The notes below the pieces were generated by a model, which was given only the letters and a program-made list of their open reading frames with translations, made no database searches and was not told the origin of the DNA. A stretch of DNA of 64,000 nt, taken from NCBI RefSeq assembly GCF_000024925.1, contig NC_013521.1, forward strand, positions 2,666,001 through 2,730,000. Direction: 5' to 3'. This stretch comes from Sanguibacter keddieii DSM 10542 (lineage in GTDB: Bacteria > Actinomycetota > Actinomycetes > Actinomycetales > Cellulomonadaceae). Shown in pieces: positions 17,872-25,529 of the stretch. The number at the start of each line of letters is the position of its first letter. The first letter of the stretch is position 1. Both the position numbers and the translations under genes were made by a program.

Positions 17872-17942
17872 GCGGACATCGAGCTCGTCGGGATGGGCTG
17901 AGCGGACCCCGAGCTCGTCGGGATGGGCTGAACGGACATCGG
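17853..17942. repeat. Three tandem 30-base repeats spanning the cofD stop codon
   Basis: Units at 17853-17882, 17883-17912 and 17913-17942 share GCTCGTCGGGATGGGCTGA with a few changes at the end. The first unit contains the last codons and stop of cofD, so each copy repeats the codons L-V-G-M-G and a stop. This looks like duplication of the gene end. Confidence 0.88.
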
Positions 17943-17975
17943 GGCTATCCGTCCCTCAAGACCATCCGTCGGGGC

Positions 17976-18004
17976 TTATATCGAGAGGATATTAGCGATA
18001 GCCT
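17976..18004 (+). promoter_or_regulatory. Promoter and operator candidate of satD
   Basis: An AT-rich patch holds a -35-like TTATAT (17976-17981), a 17-base spacer and a -10 TAGCCT (17999-18004) six bases before the satD ATG. A leaderless start is therefore likely. Between the two elements lies an inverted repeat ATATC/GATAT (17978-17982 and 17988-17992), well placed for a repressor. Confidence 0.45.
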
Positions 18005-18010
18005 GATCTC

Positions 18011-18652
18011 ATGACGACGCAGACCGGCCTGATCGCCGACATCGTGAAGTCCCGCGACCTCACCGACAGGTCCGCAGCACAGGCGGCGATCTTCGACGCC
18101 TTCGCGCAGGCCGAGACGCTGGACGCCCCGGTCAGCCCCGTGTGGTCGACGGTCGGTGACGAGTTCCAGCTGGTGCTCCCCACCGTCGGGGCCGCGGTCC
18201 GGACGACCGCGGTCGTCCGGCTCGCACTGCCCGACGGCGTCGACCTCAGGTTCGGGCTCGGCCTGGGCGAGACCTGGGACGTGGACTCCCGGGGCGCCTC
18301 CCCGATCCAGGACGGCCCCGGCTGGTGGGCCGCCCGACGCGCGATCGACGAGGCCCACCGTCGCCAGGACACCGGGAGCCCGTACCTGAGGTCGTGGTTC
18401 GTCGACGGCACCGAGCCTCCCGCGCCTACGGTCGAGCGCATGGTCGACGCGCACCTGCTCCTGCGAGACATGACCGTCTCGGCGATGAACCCCCGCCAAC
18501 GGAGGATCGCCCTGGGGACGCTGATGGGCCGGACCCAGGCAGAGCTCGCGGCGGCGGAGGGCATCACCCAGAGCGCGGTGTCCCAGAACCTCGCCCGGTC
18601 CGGGGCCGGGGCGCTCGTCGCCAGCATCGACCTCCTCCGGGACCTCTCGTGA
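18011..18652 (+). CDS. SatD family protein with C-terminal helix-turn-helix
   Basis: 213 residues. The N-terminal two thirds match the SatD family pattern (GLIADIVKSRDL at residues 6-17, VGDEFQLVLP near 52, GLGLGETWDVD, and the WWAARRAIDEA helix). The C-terminus from about 155 (NPRQRRIALGTLMGRTQAELAAAEGITQSAVSQNL) is a classical helix-turn-helix. SatD was named from a streptococcal acid-response locus; its biochemical role is unknown. The start region suggests leaderless translation and possible autoregulation through the nearby inverted repeat. The stop codon overlaps the GTG of the following membrane protein gene (GTGA), a conserved style of pairing for this family. Confidence 0.78.
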   Translation: MTTQTGLIADIVKSRDLTDRSAAQAAIFDAFAQAETLDAPVSPVWSTVGDEFQLVLPTVGAAVRTTAVVRLALPDGVDLRFGLGLGETWDVDSRGASPIQDGPGWWAARRAIDEAHRRQDTGSPYLRSWFVDGTEPPAPTVERMVDAHLLLRDMTVSAMNPRQRRIALGTLMGRTQAELAAAEGITQSAVSQNLARSGAGALVASIDLLRDLS

Positions 18653-19740
18653 TCGTCAGCGTGGCACTGCTCATGATCGGGGTCGCCGACATCGTCCGGA
18701 CCGCACTGGTCCGGACTGCACCTGTACGGAGTGCAGCCGTACGGAGTGCAGCCGCTCGACCAGCAGACGCGCCTGGCCGTCGACCTGCCGTCGCCTCGGC
18801 CGCGGCCGCGGTGTCAGCGGTCGTCCTGGCAGTCGTGGCGAGCGCCGCTCTCGGCCTCGCAGTCGCGTGGTCTCTCGCCTGCCTCGCGACGACGCTCGCA
18901 TGGGTCGCCCTCGTCCCCGTGGGACGACCCGCAGGGACAGGCCAGGACGGTACACGCGACGCACCTCCTCTGTGGCCGGCTCTCGCCCTCCTCGCGCTGC
19001 TGGTGACGACCGTGGCCTTCGACCGCACGTCGGTCGCCCTCCCTGCCGGCCTGGACGACGTCCTCGGAGAGTCGCCGCGCGCGCTCCTGCACGGCACCTC
19101 GGCGGAGACGGTGCTGGCAGTCCTGGCGGTCGTCGTGGTCATGACCCAGACCGCCAACCTCGTCGTCCGTGCCGCGCTCGGCCGCGACAGGACAGGGCTC
19201 GGACGGCCGGGGGTCAGCACGTCATCGTCGTCGACAGCCGCGGAGACCCCGGCCAGCCCTGCCCGGTGGTCTGTCCGCATAGGCGGTCGGACGATCGGGG
19301 CGGTCCAGCGAGACCCCTCCGCGACCTCTCCGACGTCCGCGACCAGGCCGGTCGACGTGCCCGCAGAGCGGACATCTGGTTCCAGGGATTCCAGGCACGC
19401 CGAACAATCTGAGTACCCCGAGCACCCCGAGCCGGCTGACAGCCCAGCCCCTGGCATACCGGCAACCGGTGCGCGCGCCGAGATCGCGCCCACGTCCGCG
19501 ATGCGCGGCGGCCGTCACATCGGGCCCATCGAGAGGATCCTCGTCCTCGCGGCCGTCCTGGCGGGTGCGTACCCCGTGGTCGCCGGGCTCCTGGCGGCGA
19601 AGGGCATCGTGCGGTTCCCGGAGATCGCCGAGGACAGCGCGACCGGCAGCAAGGCCGAGGAGTTCCTCGTCGGCAGCATGACCAGCTGGATGATCGCCGC
19701 CGCGGGAGCCGCGTACGTCGCGCTCGTCGCCGCCGGCTGA
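18649..19740 (+). CDS. Integral membrane protein coupled to SatD
   Basis: 363 residues from the GTG overlapping the satD stop. Hydrophobic segments lie near residues 3-18, 47-70, 75-92, 108-125, 150-170, 295-315 and 340-363. A long Pro/Ser/Thr-rich, probably cytoplasmic linker (about 180-290) separates them. The last third (HIGPIERILVLAAVLAGAYPVVAGLLAAKGIVRFPEI) resembles the membrane segment usually encoded beside satD. The first loop holds four five-residue units (VRTAL, VRTAP, VRSAA, VRSAA) encoded by a 15-base DNA repeat at 18694-18753. No enzymatic motif is seen. It is presumed to act with SatD; function unknown. Confidence 0.7.
   Translation: MIVSVALLMIGVADIVRTALVRTAPVRSAAVRSAAARPADAPGRRPAVASAAAAVSAVVLAVVASAALGLAVAWSLACLATTLAWVALVPVGRPAGTGQDGTRDAPPLWPALALLALLVTTVAFDRTSVALPAGLDDVLGESPRALLHGTSAETVLAVLAVVVVMTQTANLVVRAALGRDRTGLGRPGVSTSSSSTAAETPASPARWSVRIGGRTIGAVQRDPSATSPTSATRPVDVPAERTSGSRDSRHAEQSEYPEHPEPADSPAPGIPATGARAEIAPTSAMRGGRHIGPIERILVLAAVLAGAYPVVAGLLAAKGIVRFPEIAEDSATGSKAEEFLVGSMTSWMIAAAGAAYVALVAAG
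18694..18753. repeat. Four in-frame 15-base tandem repeats
   Basis: Units of the form GTACGGAGTGCAGCC or GTCCGGACTGCACCT lie inside the SatD-partner membrane protein and encode V-R-(T/S)-A-x. Confidence 0.8.
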
Positions 19741-19908
19741 CCGGTCGCCGAAGCGCACCGTCGGATGCGACCTGACCCGTCCGACATCAGCCCTGGGCTG
19801 ATCATCGCCTGATATCAGCCAGGGACTTCTCCGAGCAGCCCGTGGTCCGAGGCGACGTGGGTCGAGAGCAGATGGCCTGGGGCGTGGCCGGCTGCGCCCG
19901 ACACTCCG

Positions 19909-19983
19909 CGACCCGACGATCTGCCGTGCGACGCTCTACGACCCGACCGTCTACGACCCGACCATCTGCCGTGCGGCGCTCTG
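19909..19983. repeat. 30-base repeat, duplicated around a half copy, at the merR 3' end
   Basis: Two 30-base copies (19909-19938 and 19954-19983) sharing CGACCCGAC, ATCTGCCGTGCG and CGCTCT flank a 15-base partial copy (19939-19953). The stop codon of the minus-strand merR gene (19951) lies in the array, so its last residues are repeat-encoded. The rest of the 210-base gap after 19740 shows nothing else. Confidence 0.75.
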
Positions 19984-20373
19984 CGGTGCTGAGCACTCCA
20001 CCGGGATCTCCGCCGCGCCCGCGGTCACCGCGTCGAGGTACCGCGAGATCGCGTCGCGGTTCTTGACCAGGCACTCGATCCGGCTGTCCATCCGGGCCCG
20101 CTCCTCTTCGAGGAGGGCGACGGTCGCGGGCGCCACGTCGTCGACGATGATGCTGTCAGGCCGGTTGAGGCACGGCAGGATCAGGTGGATGAGGCGTGTC
20201 GACATCCCGGCGGCCAGCAGGCCCCTGATGTGCTCGACCCGCGCCACGAGCCGCTCGTCGTAGTCGCGGTACCCGTTCGGCTCACGCGTCGGCGAGACGA
20301 GGCCCTGCTCCTCGTAGTACCGCAGCAGGCGCGGTGTGGTCCCGGTCCTGCGGGCGAGCTCACCGATACGCAC
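19951..20373 (-). CDS. MerR family transcriptional regulator
   Basis: 140 residues. The N-terminal winged helix-turn-helix is textbook MerR: MRIGELARRTGTTPRLLRYY followed by EEQGLVSPTREPNGYRDY (residues 1-38). A dimerisation coiled coil follows, then a short C-terminal effector region containing only scattered cysteines (LPCLNRP, IECLVKN, PVECSAP). The length suggests a small-ligand or redox sensor rather than a large drug-binding domain. It is divergent from an MFS exporter gene. A MerR-type dyad lies in the exporter promoter, so the exporter is the likely target (inference). Its last codons come from a tandem repeat. Confidence 0.88.
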   Translation of the reverse strand: MRIGELARRTGTTPRLLRYYEEQGLVSPTREPNGYRDYDERLVARVEHIRGLLAAGMSTRLIHLILPCLNRPDSIIVDDVAPATVALLEEERARMDSRIECLVKNRDAISRYLDAVTAGAAEIPVECSAPQSAARQMVGS

Positions 20374-20464
20374 GGAGCACCCCGCTACCGGGCAGAGACG
20401 GCCGCTGGCCGAGCATGCTGGTCATGGCGTGCACAACGTCACAGCCAGCGGAGATAGTCCCGGC

Positions 20465-20497
20465 TTGACCCTCACACCAGTGACAGGGTCCGACGAT
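20465..20497 (+). promoter_or_regulatory. MerR-type operator/promoter in front of the MFS exporter
   Basis: A -35 TTGACC (20465-20470) is followed by a 24-base imperfect dyad GACCCT...AGGGTC (20467-20490), in which nine of twelve pairs match. A -10-like GACGAT lies at 20492-20497. The long spacer (about 19-21 bases) with the dyad inside it is the hallmark of promoters activated by MerR proteins through DNA distortion. Confidence 0.6.
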
Positions 20498-20503
20498 CTC
20501 TCC

Positions 20504-21847
20504 ATGACCACGCGCACCGCTGATCCTTCACCGCACCCAGACCGTCCGCACCGCCCAGCCCTCTCACCGCACGCAGACTGCTCCCCCACCCCAGACCGCT
20601 CCCCCGACCCCAGCGGCTCCCTCAGCCCGGACCCGGCCGACGAACCGCCGGTCCAGGACAGCGCCGCCGACGACGTCCCGGTCGACTCGCCAGCGCGCGT
20701 CCCCGTCCGTCTCCCCCTCGGCTCCCTCCTCGCCCTCGCGGTCACCAGCTTCGTCACCCTGCTCAGCGAGACCCTGCCCGCGGGGCTCCTGCTCCAGATG
20801 AGCGCCGACCTCGGGGTGAGCACGTCGACCGCCGGGCAGACCGTCACGGTCTTCGCGATCGGCTGCCTCGTCGGCGCCATCCCGCTCACCCGCCTCGCGG
20901 CCACGCTGCCCCGGCGCGCCGTGGTCGTCGGCATGCTCGTCGGGTTCGTCGTCGTCAACACCGCGACCGCCCTCGCACCGTCGCTCCCCGTCCTGCTCGC
21001 CATGCGCTTCCTCGCCGGTCTCGGCGCGGGGATGACCTGGGCTCTCGTGCCCAGCTACGCACGCCGGCTCGCACCGCCGCACCTCGCCGGGCGCGCGATC
21101 GCGATCACCGCGCTCGGCAGCACGCTCGCCCTCGCCGTCGGCGTCCCCGCCGGGACCGCCCTCGGCCAGCTGGTCGGCTGGCGGTGGACCTTCGGTGTCC
21201 TCTCGGTGGTCGCGCTCGGCCTGGTCGCCTGGGTCCGTCTCGGGGTCGTCGACCTGCCCGGGACGCCCCGCGCCGCGGGCGGCCGGCTCTCGGACGCGCT
21301 GCGCGTCCCCGGGGTGCGGTCGGTCATCGCCGCGGCTGCCGCCGTCATCGTCGCCCACAACCTCCTCTACACCTACGTCGCGCCCTACGTGGTCGACGTC
21401 GGACTCGGTGGGGCCCTGGGCACCGTGCTGCTCGCCTTCGGCCTCGGGTCGATCGGCGGGGCTGTCCTCGTCGGGGCGTACGGGGACTCCCACCTGCGCC
21501 GGCTCTCCGTGGTCAGCACCGTTGCGCTCGTCGTCACCCTCGTGGTCCTCGGGACGGTACGCGAGCCAGCCCTCGTGATCGCGGCCGCCGTCGTGTGGGG
21601 CGCCGTCTTCGGGAGCATCGCGCCGCTGCTCCAGACCGCCTCGGCACGCGCGGCAGGACCCGCCGCCGACACCGCGCAGTCCCTGCTCGTCACGGTCTGG
21701 AACCTCGCCATCGCCGCCGGGGGCGCGCTCGGCGGCATCGGCATCGCCGTCAGCGGCGCAGCGACCCTGCCCCTCGCCAGCGTGCCGCTCGCGGTCGTCG
21801 CGGCCACCGTGGTGGTCGTCGGTCGACGGCACGCGTTCCCGCGCTGA
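20504..21847 (+). CDS. MFS transporter, drug/sugar efflux type
   Basis: 447 residues from the ATG at 20504. A Pro/Asp/Ser-rich N-terminal tail of about 70 residues precedes twelve predicted membrane helices. The first helix pair (LLSETLPAGLLLQMSADLGV) and the motif FAIGCLVGAIPLTRLAATLPRR are typical of the AraJ/YdhP/NepI-like efflux subgroup of the major facilitator superfamily. The mid-protein GAGMTWALVPSYARRLAP fits the conserved loop. It probably expels a small metabolite or drug under control of the divergent MerR protein. Substrate unknown. It converges on cofC with only 22 bases between stops. Confidence 0.85.
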   Translation: MTTRTADPSPHPDRPHRPALSPHADCSPTPDRSPDPSGSLSPDPADEPPVQDSAADDVPVDSPARVPVRLPLGSLLALAVTSFVTLLSETLPAGLLLQMSADLGVSTSTAGQTVTVFAIGCLVGAIPLTRLAATLPRRAVVVGMLVGFVVVNTATALAPSLPVLLAMRFLAGLGAGMTWALVPSYARRLAPPHLAGRAIAITALGSTLALAVGVPAGTALGQLVGWRWTFGVLSVVALGLVAWVRLGVVDLPGTPRAAGGRLSDALRVPGVRSVIAAAAAVIVAHNLLYTYVAPYVVDVGLGGALGTVLLAFGLGSIGGAVLVGAYGDSHLRRLSVVSTVALVVTLVVLGTVREPALVIAAAVVWGAVFGSIAPLLQTASARAAGPAADTAQSLLVTVWNLAIAAGGALGGIGIAVSGAATLPLASVPLAVVAATVVVVGRRHAFPR

Positions 21848-21869
21848 GCCCAGAAGCCAGCACGGGGGC

Positions 21870-22724
21870 TCAGGCTGCGGAGGAGCCTTCCCCGAGCCTC
21901 GCCCACCGGTCCAGGACCTCCGTGGTGCGAGGTCCTGGACCGAGGGCCGCGACCGCGGCGAGGTCCCTCGCCAGGTCGACGTCCTGGCGCAGCCCTGAGA
22001 CCGCTGGCACGTCGGCCACGTCGAGCACCACGTGACCCCGGGCCGCGTGCTCGGCCGCCGACCCGGGCCCGAAGGCCGGGTACAGCTCGACGCCGGACCG
22101 CGCCGTGAGCAACGTGGTGCCCGACCCGTCGGCGTCGGTCACGACCGCGCGGTGGTGCGCGGAGGCTGCCTCGAGGGCAGCGCCCAGGTCTCCCGGGCGC
22201 AGGGCCGGCAGGTCGCCGAGCAGCACGGCGACCGACACAGCCGCCAGGCCGCCGCCGGAGCGCGCGCTGGCGACCCCGGCGCGGATCGCGGCGTTGAGAC
22301 CCGCCGCGGGCGACGGCTCGGGGACGACGTCGAGGTGCGCGCGCAAGCAGGGATGCTGGGCGCTGGTGGATGCACGGTTCTCGGCACTGGGATCTGCACG
22401 GCGCTCGGCGTCGGTGCCTGCAGGCTCGTCGGCGCTCAGGTCCGCCACGACGTCCGGGTCGTCGGTCACCACGACGACGCGGTCGACCGTGGGCGTCGCA
22501 CGCGCCGCGGCGACCGTGTCGACGACCATCGCGCGGACCAGCTCCACGCGCTGCGTCGGGCTGAGGTCACCGGCCAGGCGGGTCTTCGCCTGCGACGTCA
22601 CCTTGACCGGGACGACGACGGTCCAGGTCACCGCCGGCTGGTCGGCGCTCACCACCGCAGGCTGCTCGGCGCTCACCACCGCCTGCTGCTCGGCGCTCAC
22701 CACCGCCTGCTGCTCGGCGCTCAT
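21870..22724 (-). CDS. cofC: 2-phospho-L-lactate/phosphoenolpyruvate guanylyltransferase with repeat insertions
   Basis: CofC/FbiD activates the three-carbon phosphate with GTP to give the substrate used by CofD in F420 synthesis. The ATG at 22724 overlaps the cofE stop (ATGA). The enzyme core starts only after four 8-residue repeats (SAEQQAVV type, residues 1-32): [19 protein letters not shown], then [29 protein letters not shown] (about 145), [14 protein letters not shown] and the late [18 protein letters not shown] second set of similar 8-residue units ([24 protein letters not shown]) is inserted at about 100-130 between conserved strands. Both sets are built from a 24-base DNA unit. The catalytic motifs are intact, so the enzyme should work. 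Confidence 0.9.
   Translation of the reverse strand: MSAEQQAVVSAEQQAVVSAEQPAVVSADQPAVTWTVVVPVKVTSQAKTRLAGDLSPTQRVELVRAMVVDTVAAARATPTVDRVVVVTDDPDVVADLSADEPAGTDAERRADPSAENRASTSAQHPCLRAHLDVVPEPSPAAGLNAAIRAGVASARSGGGLAAVSVAVLLGDLPALRPGDLGAALEAASAHHRAVVTDADGSGTTLLTARSGVELYPAFGPGSAAEHAARGHVVLDVADVPAVSGLRQDVDLARDLAAVAALGPGPRTTEVLDRWARLGEGSSAA
22629..22724. repeat. Four 24-base tandem repeats, one carrying the cofC start codon
   Basis: Units at 22629-22652, 22653-22676, 22677-22700 and 22701-22724 (CACCGCCTGCTGCTCGGCGC core). The outermost unit ends in CAT, the cofC ATG on the minus strand. The other three end in CAC, so each copy offers an in-frame GTG and could serve as an alternative start. Confidence 0.88.
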
Positions 22725-23590
22725 GACGCCGGGCTCTGCGTCCCGTGCGGCGCGGCGCCCGGACGCTCGCTCCCGGGCTCCGCACCCACGGCGTCCTTCC
22801 ACCCCTGCTCGTAGGCCTCGGCGCTCCCCTGGGCGAACATGTCGGTGTCGCCGAGGCGGACGAGCGCCCGGGCGCCGGGTCCGTCCTCGTCGAGGGTGAG
22901 GTGCGCCAGACCGCGGACGACCGCGACGGGCCGCCCGCTCGTCTTGCCCTTGACGAGCTCGGCGGCGGCGGCGATCTCGTCGGCGACAGCCGCGACGGTG
23001 ACCGTCAGCGGTCGTCCCTGGGCGTCGGTCTGGCCGCGCAGGTCGTCCATCACCTGCACGCCCGCAGCACCGATCGCGATGTCGGTCTGGCCAGCGCGCC
23101 ACGGGCGCCCGGCCGTGTCGGTCACGACGATGCCCACCTGGACACCCAGCCGCTCCGCGAGTCCGCTGCGGAGCGCGCGCGCCGAGGCGTCAGGGTCGAT
23201 GGGCAGCAGCAGGACCGTGCCGTCCGGGGTGTTGCTCGCGTCGACGCCCGCCGCGGCCATGACGAGGCCGAGGCGGTTCTCCACGATGCGGGTGACACCG
23301 CCGGGGTGGACGCGCGAGGCGACCACCCGGACGGTCTCGTCGGTGATGGCCTGCTCGCGGTCGTCCGCCGAGACGACGCGCCCCTCGGCCTTCGAGACGA
23401 TCTTGCTCGTCACGACGACCACGTCGCCGTCCTCGAGCGGGCGGTCGCCCAGAGCACCGGCCACGAGGCCGACGAGGTCGTCACCCGGGACGACCTCGCC
23501 GATGCCGTCGAGGGCCCAGACGCGCAGCTCTGGCGCGGAGACGGAAGAGGGAGAAGGCACAGCCGTGCCCCCGGTCGTGCTTCCGGTCAT
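22721..23590 (-). CDS. cofE: Coenzyme F420-0:L-glutamate ligase
   Basis: CofE/FbiB N-terminal domain type: adds glutamates to F420-0 with GTP, making the functional F420. The ATG at 23590 overlaps the preceding oxidoreductase stop (ATGA) and gives 289 residues. A short Ser/Thr-rich N-terminal tail precedes the core: [35 protein letters not shown] (about 55-75), [55 protein letters not shown] and [20 protein letters not shown]. The C-terminal nitroreductase-like domain of mycobacterial FbiB is absent, so the final dehydro-F420 reduction must come from elsewhere. It ends with an ATGA overlap into cofC. Confidence 0.93.
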   Translation of the reverse strand: MTGSTTGGTAVPSPSSVSAPELRVWALDGIGEVVPGDDLVGLVAGALGDRPLEDGDVVVVTSKIVSKAEGRVVSADDREQAITDETVRVVASRVHPGGVTRIVENRLGLVMAAAGVDASNTPDGTVLLLPIDPDASARALRSGLAERLGVQVGIVVTDTAGRPWRAGQTDIAIGAAGVQVMDDLRGQTDAQGRPLTVTVAAVADEIAAAAELVKGKTSGRPVAVVRGLAHLTLDEDGPGARALVRLGDTDMFAQGSAEAYEQGWKDAVGAEPGSERPGAAPHGTQSPAS

Positions 23591-24585
23591 CGGACGAGCT
23601 TGGGCAGCACGTCGCGGCCGAACACGTCGATCCACTCGCGCTGGTTGCGTCCCACGTTGTGCAGGTAGATGCGGTCGAAGCCGAGGTCCACGTACTTCTG
23701 GATGTTCGCGCGGTGCACGTCAGGGTCGGAGGAGATCACCATGCGGCCCTCGAAGTCCTCCGGGCGCACCAGCTTCGCGATCTGCTCGAACTCGAAGGGC
23801 GAGCGGATGTCGGCCTTCGGGAACTTCATGCCACCGTTCGGCCACTCGGTCATGGCGTTCGCGAGGGCCTCCTCGTCGGTCTCTGCCCACGACAGGTGGA
23901 TCTGCAGGACCTTGGGCATACCCTCGGGGTCGCGGCCGACCTCCCGGGCGCCGTCGTCGAACTTGCCGAAGAGCATCGAGATCTTCTCGAGCGGAGCACC
24001 GACGGTGATGAGGCCGTCGGCGTGCTTGCCGGCCCGCTTCGCCGTGACAGGCCCGGCGGTCGCCACGAGGATCTCGGGGGCGACCTCGGGCATCGTCCAC
24101 AGACGGGTCGACTCGAGCTTGTAGAACGGCCCCGAGTGCTTGACGTCCTTGCCGGCGAGCGACGCCGCGAAGAGCTTCTTGATGACGTCGATCGCCTCGA
24201 ACATGCGGTTGATGCGCTCGGGCGCCTCGGGCCAGTACTGCCCGATGATGTGCTCGTTGAGCGCCTCGCCGGAGCCCAGGCCGAGCCAGTGGCGTCCCGG
24301 GAACATCGCGGCGAGCGTCGCGGACGCCTGCGCCACCATCGCCGGGTGCCAGCGGAACGTCGGGGCGGTCACGCCGGGGCCGATGTCCCCGCGGGTCCGC
24401 TCACCCAGGGACGACAGCACGTTCCACACGAAGGCGCTCTGCCCCTGCTGAGGCACCCACGGCTGGAAGTGGTCCGCGGCCATCACACCGGAGAAACCGT
24501 GCTGCTCCGCGTACTCGGAGTAGCTGATGATGTCCGTCGGGTGAAACTGCTCGAGCATGGCGGCATAGCCAATGGTCAGGTCCAT
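23587..24585 (-). CDS. F420-dependent LLM oxidoreductase, glucose-6-phosphate dehydrogenase (Fgd) family
   Basis: 332 residues; a luciferase-like TIM barrel of the Fgd-related group. The order of motifs follows mycobacterial Fgd: [11 protein letters not shown] (strand 1), [13 protein letters not shown] (residues about 37-49, with the catalytic-type His/Trp), [32 protein letters not shown] (Glu about 110), [20 protein letters not shown] and the C-terminal [20 protein letters not shown]. In Fgd the enzyme oxidises glucose-6-phosphate and supplies F420H2. The phosphate-binding residues cannot be confirmed by eye, so another alcohol or sugar may be the substrate. ATGA overlap with cofE links it to cofactor supply. 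Confidence 0.85.
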   Translation of the reverse strand: MDLTIGYAAMLEQFHPTDIISYSEYAEQHGFSGVMAADHFQPWVPQQGQSAFVWNVLSSLGERTRGDIGPGVTAPTFRWHPAMVAQASATLAAMFPGRHWLGLGSGEALNEHIIGQYWPEAPERINRMFEAIDVIKKLFAASLAGKDVKHSGPFYKLESTRLWTMPEVAPEILVATAGPVTAKRAGKHADGLITVGAPLEKISMLFGKFDDGAREVGRDPEGMPKVLQIHLSWAETDEEALANAMTEWPNGGMKFPKADIRSPFEFEQIAKLVRPEDFEGRMVISSDPDVHRANIQKYVDLGFDRIYLHNVGRNQREWIDVFGRDVLPKLVR

Positions 24586-24594
24586 GAGTCCACC

Positions 24595-25395
24595 CTATCC
24601 CTGAGCACCGGACGGCACCCGGTGCGTCTTCGTGTAGGCCGCCTGGGCGCGCGGCCGCAGGATGAGGGTGTCGACGTTCACGTGCGGCGGCTGCGCGAGG
24701 GACCACCGCACCGCCTCCGCGACGTCGCCCGCGAGCAGCGGCCCGGGCACCCCGTCGTACACGGCGGCGGCCTTGGCCGAGTCCCCGCCGAAGCGCGTCA
24801 GCGAGAACTCCTCGGTGTGCACCATGCCCGGCGCGATCTCCACGACGCGCACCGGCTCGCCCACGAGCTCGAGGCGCAGCGTGCGTGTCGCGACCCGCTC
24901 GGCGAACTTCGCGGCGACGTACCCGCCGCCTCCCTCGTAGGGCTCGTGCGCGGCCGTCGACGTGATGACGACGATGTCGCCCTCCGCCTCCCGCAACGCC
25001 GGGAGGAACGCGTTGACCACCCGGAAGGTGCCGATGACGTTGAGCTCGTACATCCGGCGCCAGAGGTCCAGGTCGGCCGCACCGACGGGGTCGGCGCCGA
25101 GCGCGCCGCCCGCGTTGTTGACGACCGCGTCGACCGGGCCGGCGGCCGTGACCTCGGAGACCAGACGCGCGACGTCGTCGTCCGAGGTGATGTCGGCGAC
25201 GACGTAGGTCGCGCCGGTACGCTCCGCGACCTCCTCCAGGCGGTCCTCGCGGCGGGCGACGGCGACGACGTCGTGGCCCTCCGCGCGGAGCAGCTCGACG
25301 GTCGCGGCGCCGATGCCCGACGAGGCACCGGTCACGACGATGCGGCGTGGGGTCGGAGGGGTGGGCTGGGACGGGCTGACGGGCTGGTCAGGCAT
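24595..25395 (-). CDS. Short-chain dehydrogenase, YdfG-like (probable malonic semialdehyde reductase)
   Basis: 266 residues. Rossmann fold with TGASSGIG (about 22-29), NNAGGALG (about 98), the active-site Ser/Tyr/Lys triad in ITSTAAH and GGGYVAAK (about 160), and EIAPGMVHTEEFS. The C-terminal half closely follows E. coli YdfG (VRVVEIAPGMV, RFGGDSAKA, AEAVRWSLAQPPHVNVDTL), which reduces malonic semialdehyde and 3-hydroxy acids. Beta-alanine transamination by the upstream aminotransferase would yield malonic semialdehyde, so reduction to 3-hydroxypropionate is the likely task (inference). It begins 134 bases after the aminotransferase stop and ends nine bases before the Fgd-like start. Confidence 0.83.
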   Translation of the reverse strand: MPDQPVSPSQPTPPTPRRIVVTGASSGIGAATVELLRAEGHDVVAVARREDRLEEVAERTGATYVVADITSDDDVARLVSEVTAAGPVDAVVNNAGGALGADPVGAADLDLWRRMYELNVIGTFRVVNAFLPALREAEGDIVVITSTAAHEPYEGGGGYVAAKFAERVATRTLRLELVGEPVRVVEIAPGMVHTEEFSLTRFGGDSAKAAAVYDGVPGPLLAGDVAEAVRWSLAQPPHVNVDTLILRPRAQAAYTKTHRVPSGAQG

Positions 25396-25529
25396 GGGGT
25401 TGCTCCTGGATGTGGGGTGAGAGGCAGACGGTCGGTGCCGGACCGGTGCGGCAGGCCGCAGGGGTCCGGTCTCGCTGAGACGGGTGGCGGGACGGGTCTG
25501 GGTGCTGGCGGTGCAGACGAGCGTCTCGG

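Noticed and set aside
17853-17942. CRISPR array
   Set aside because: The units are directly adjacent with no unique spacers, only three copies, and one contains a gene end. The other arrays in the window are likewise simple tandem repeats.
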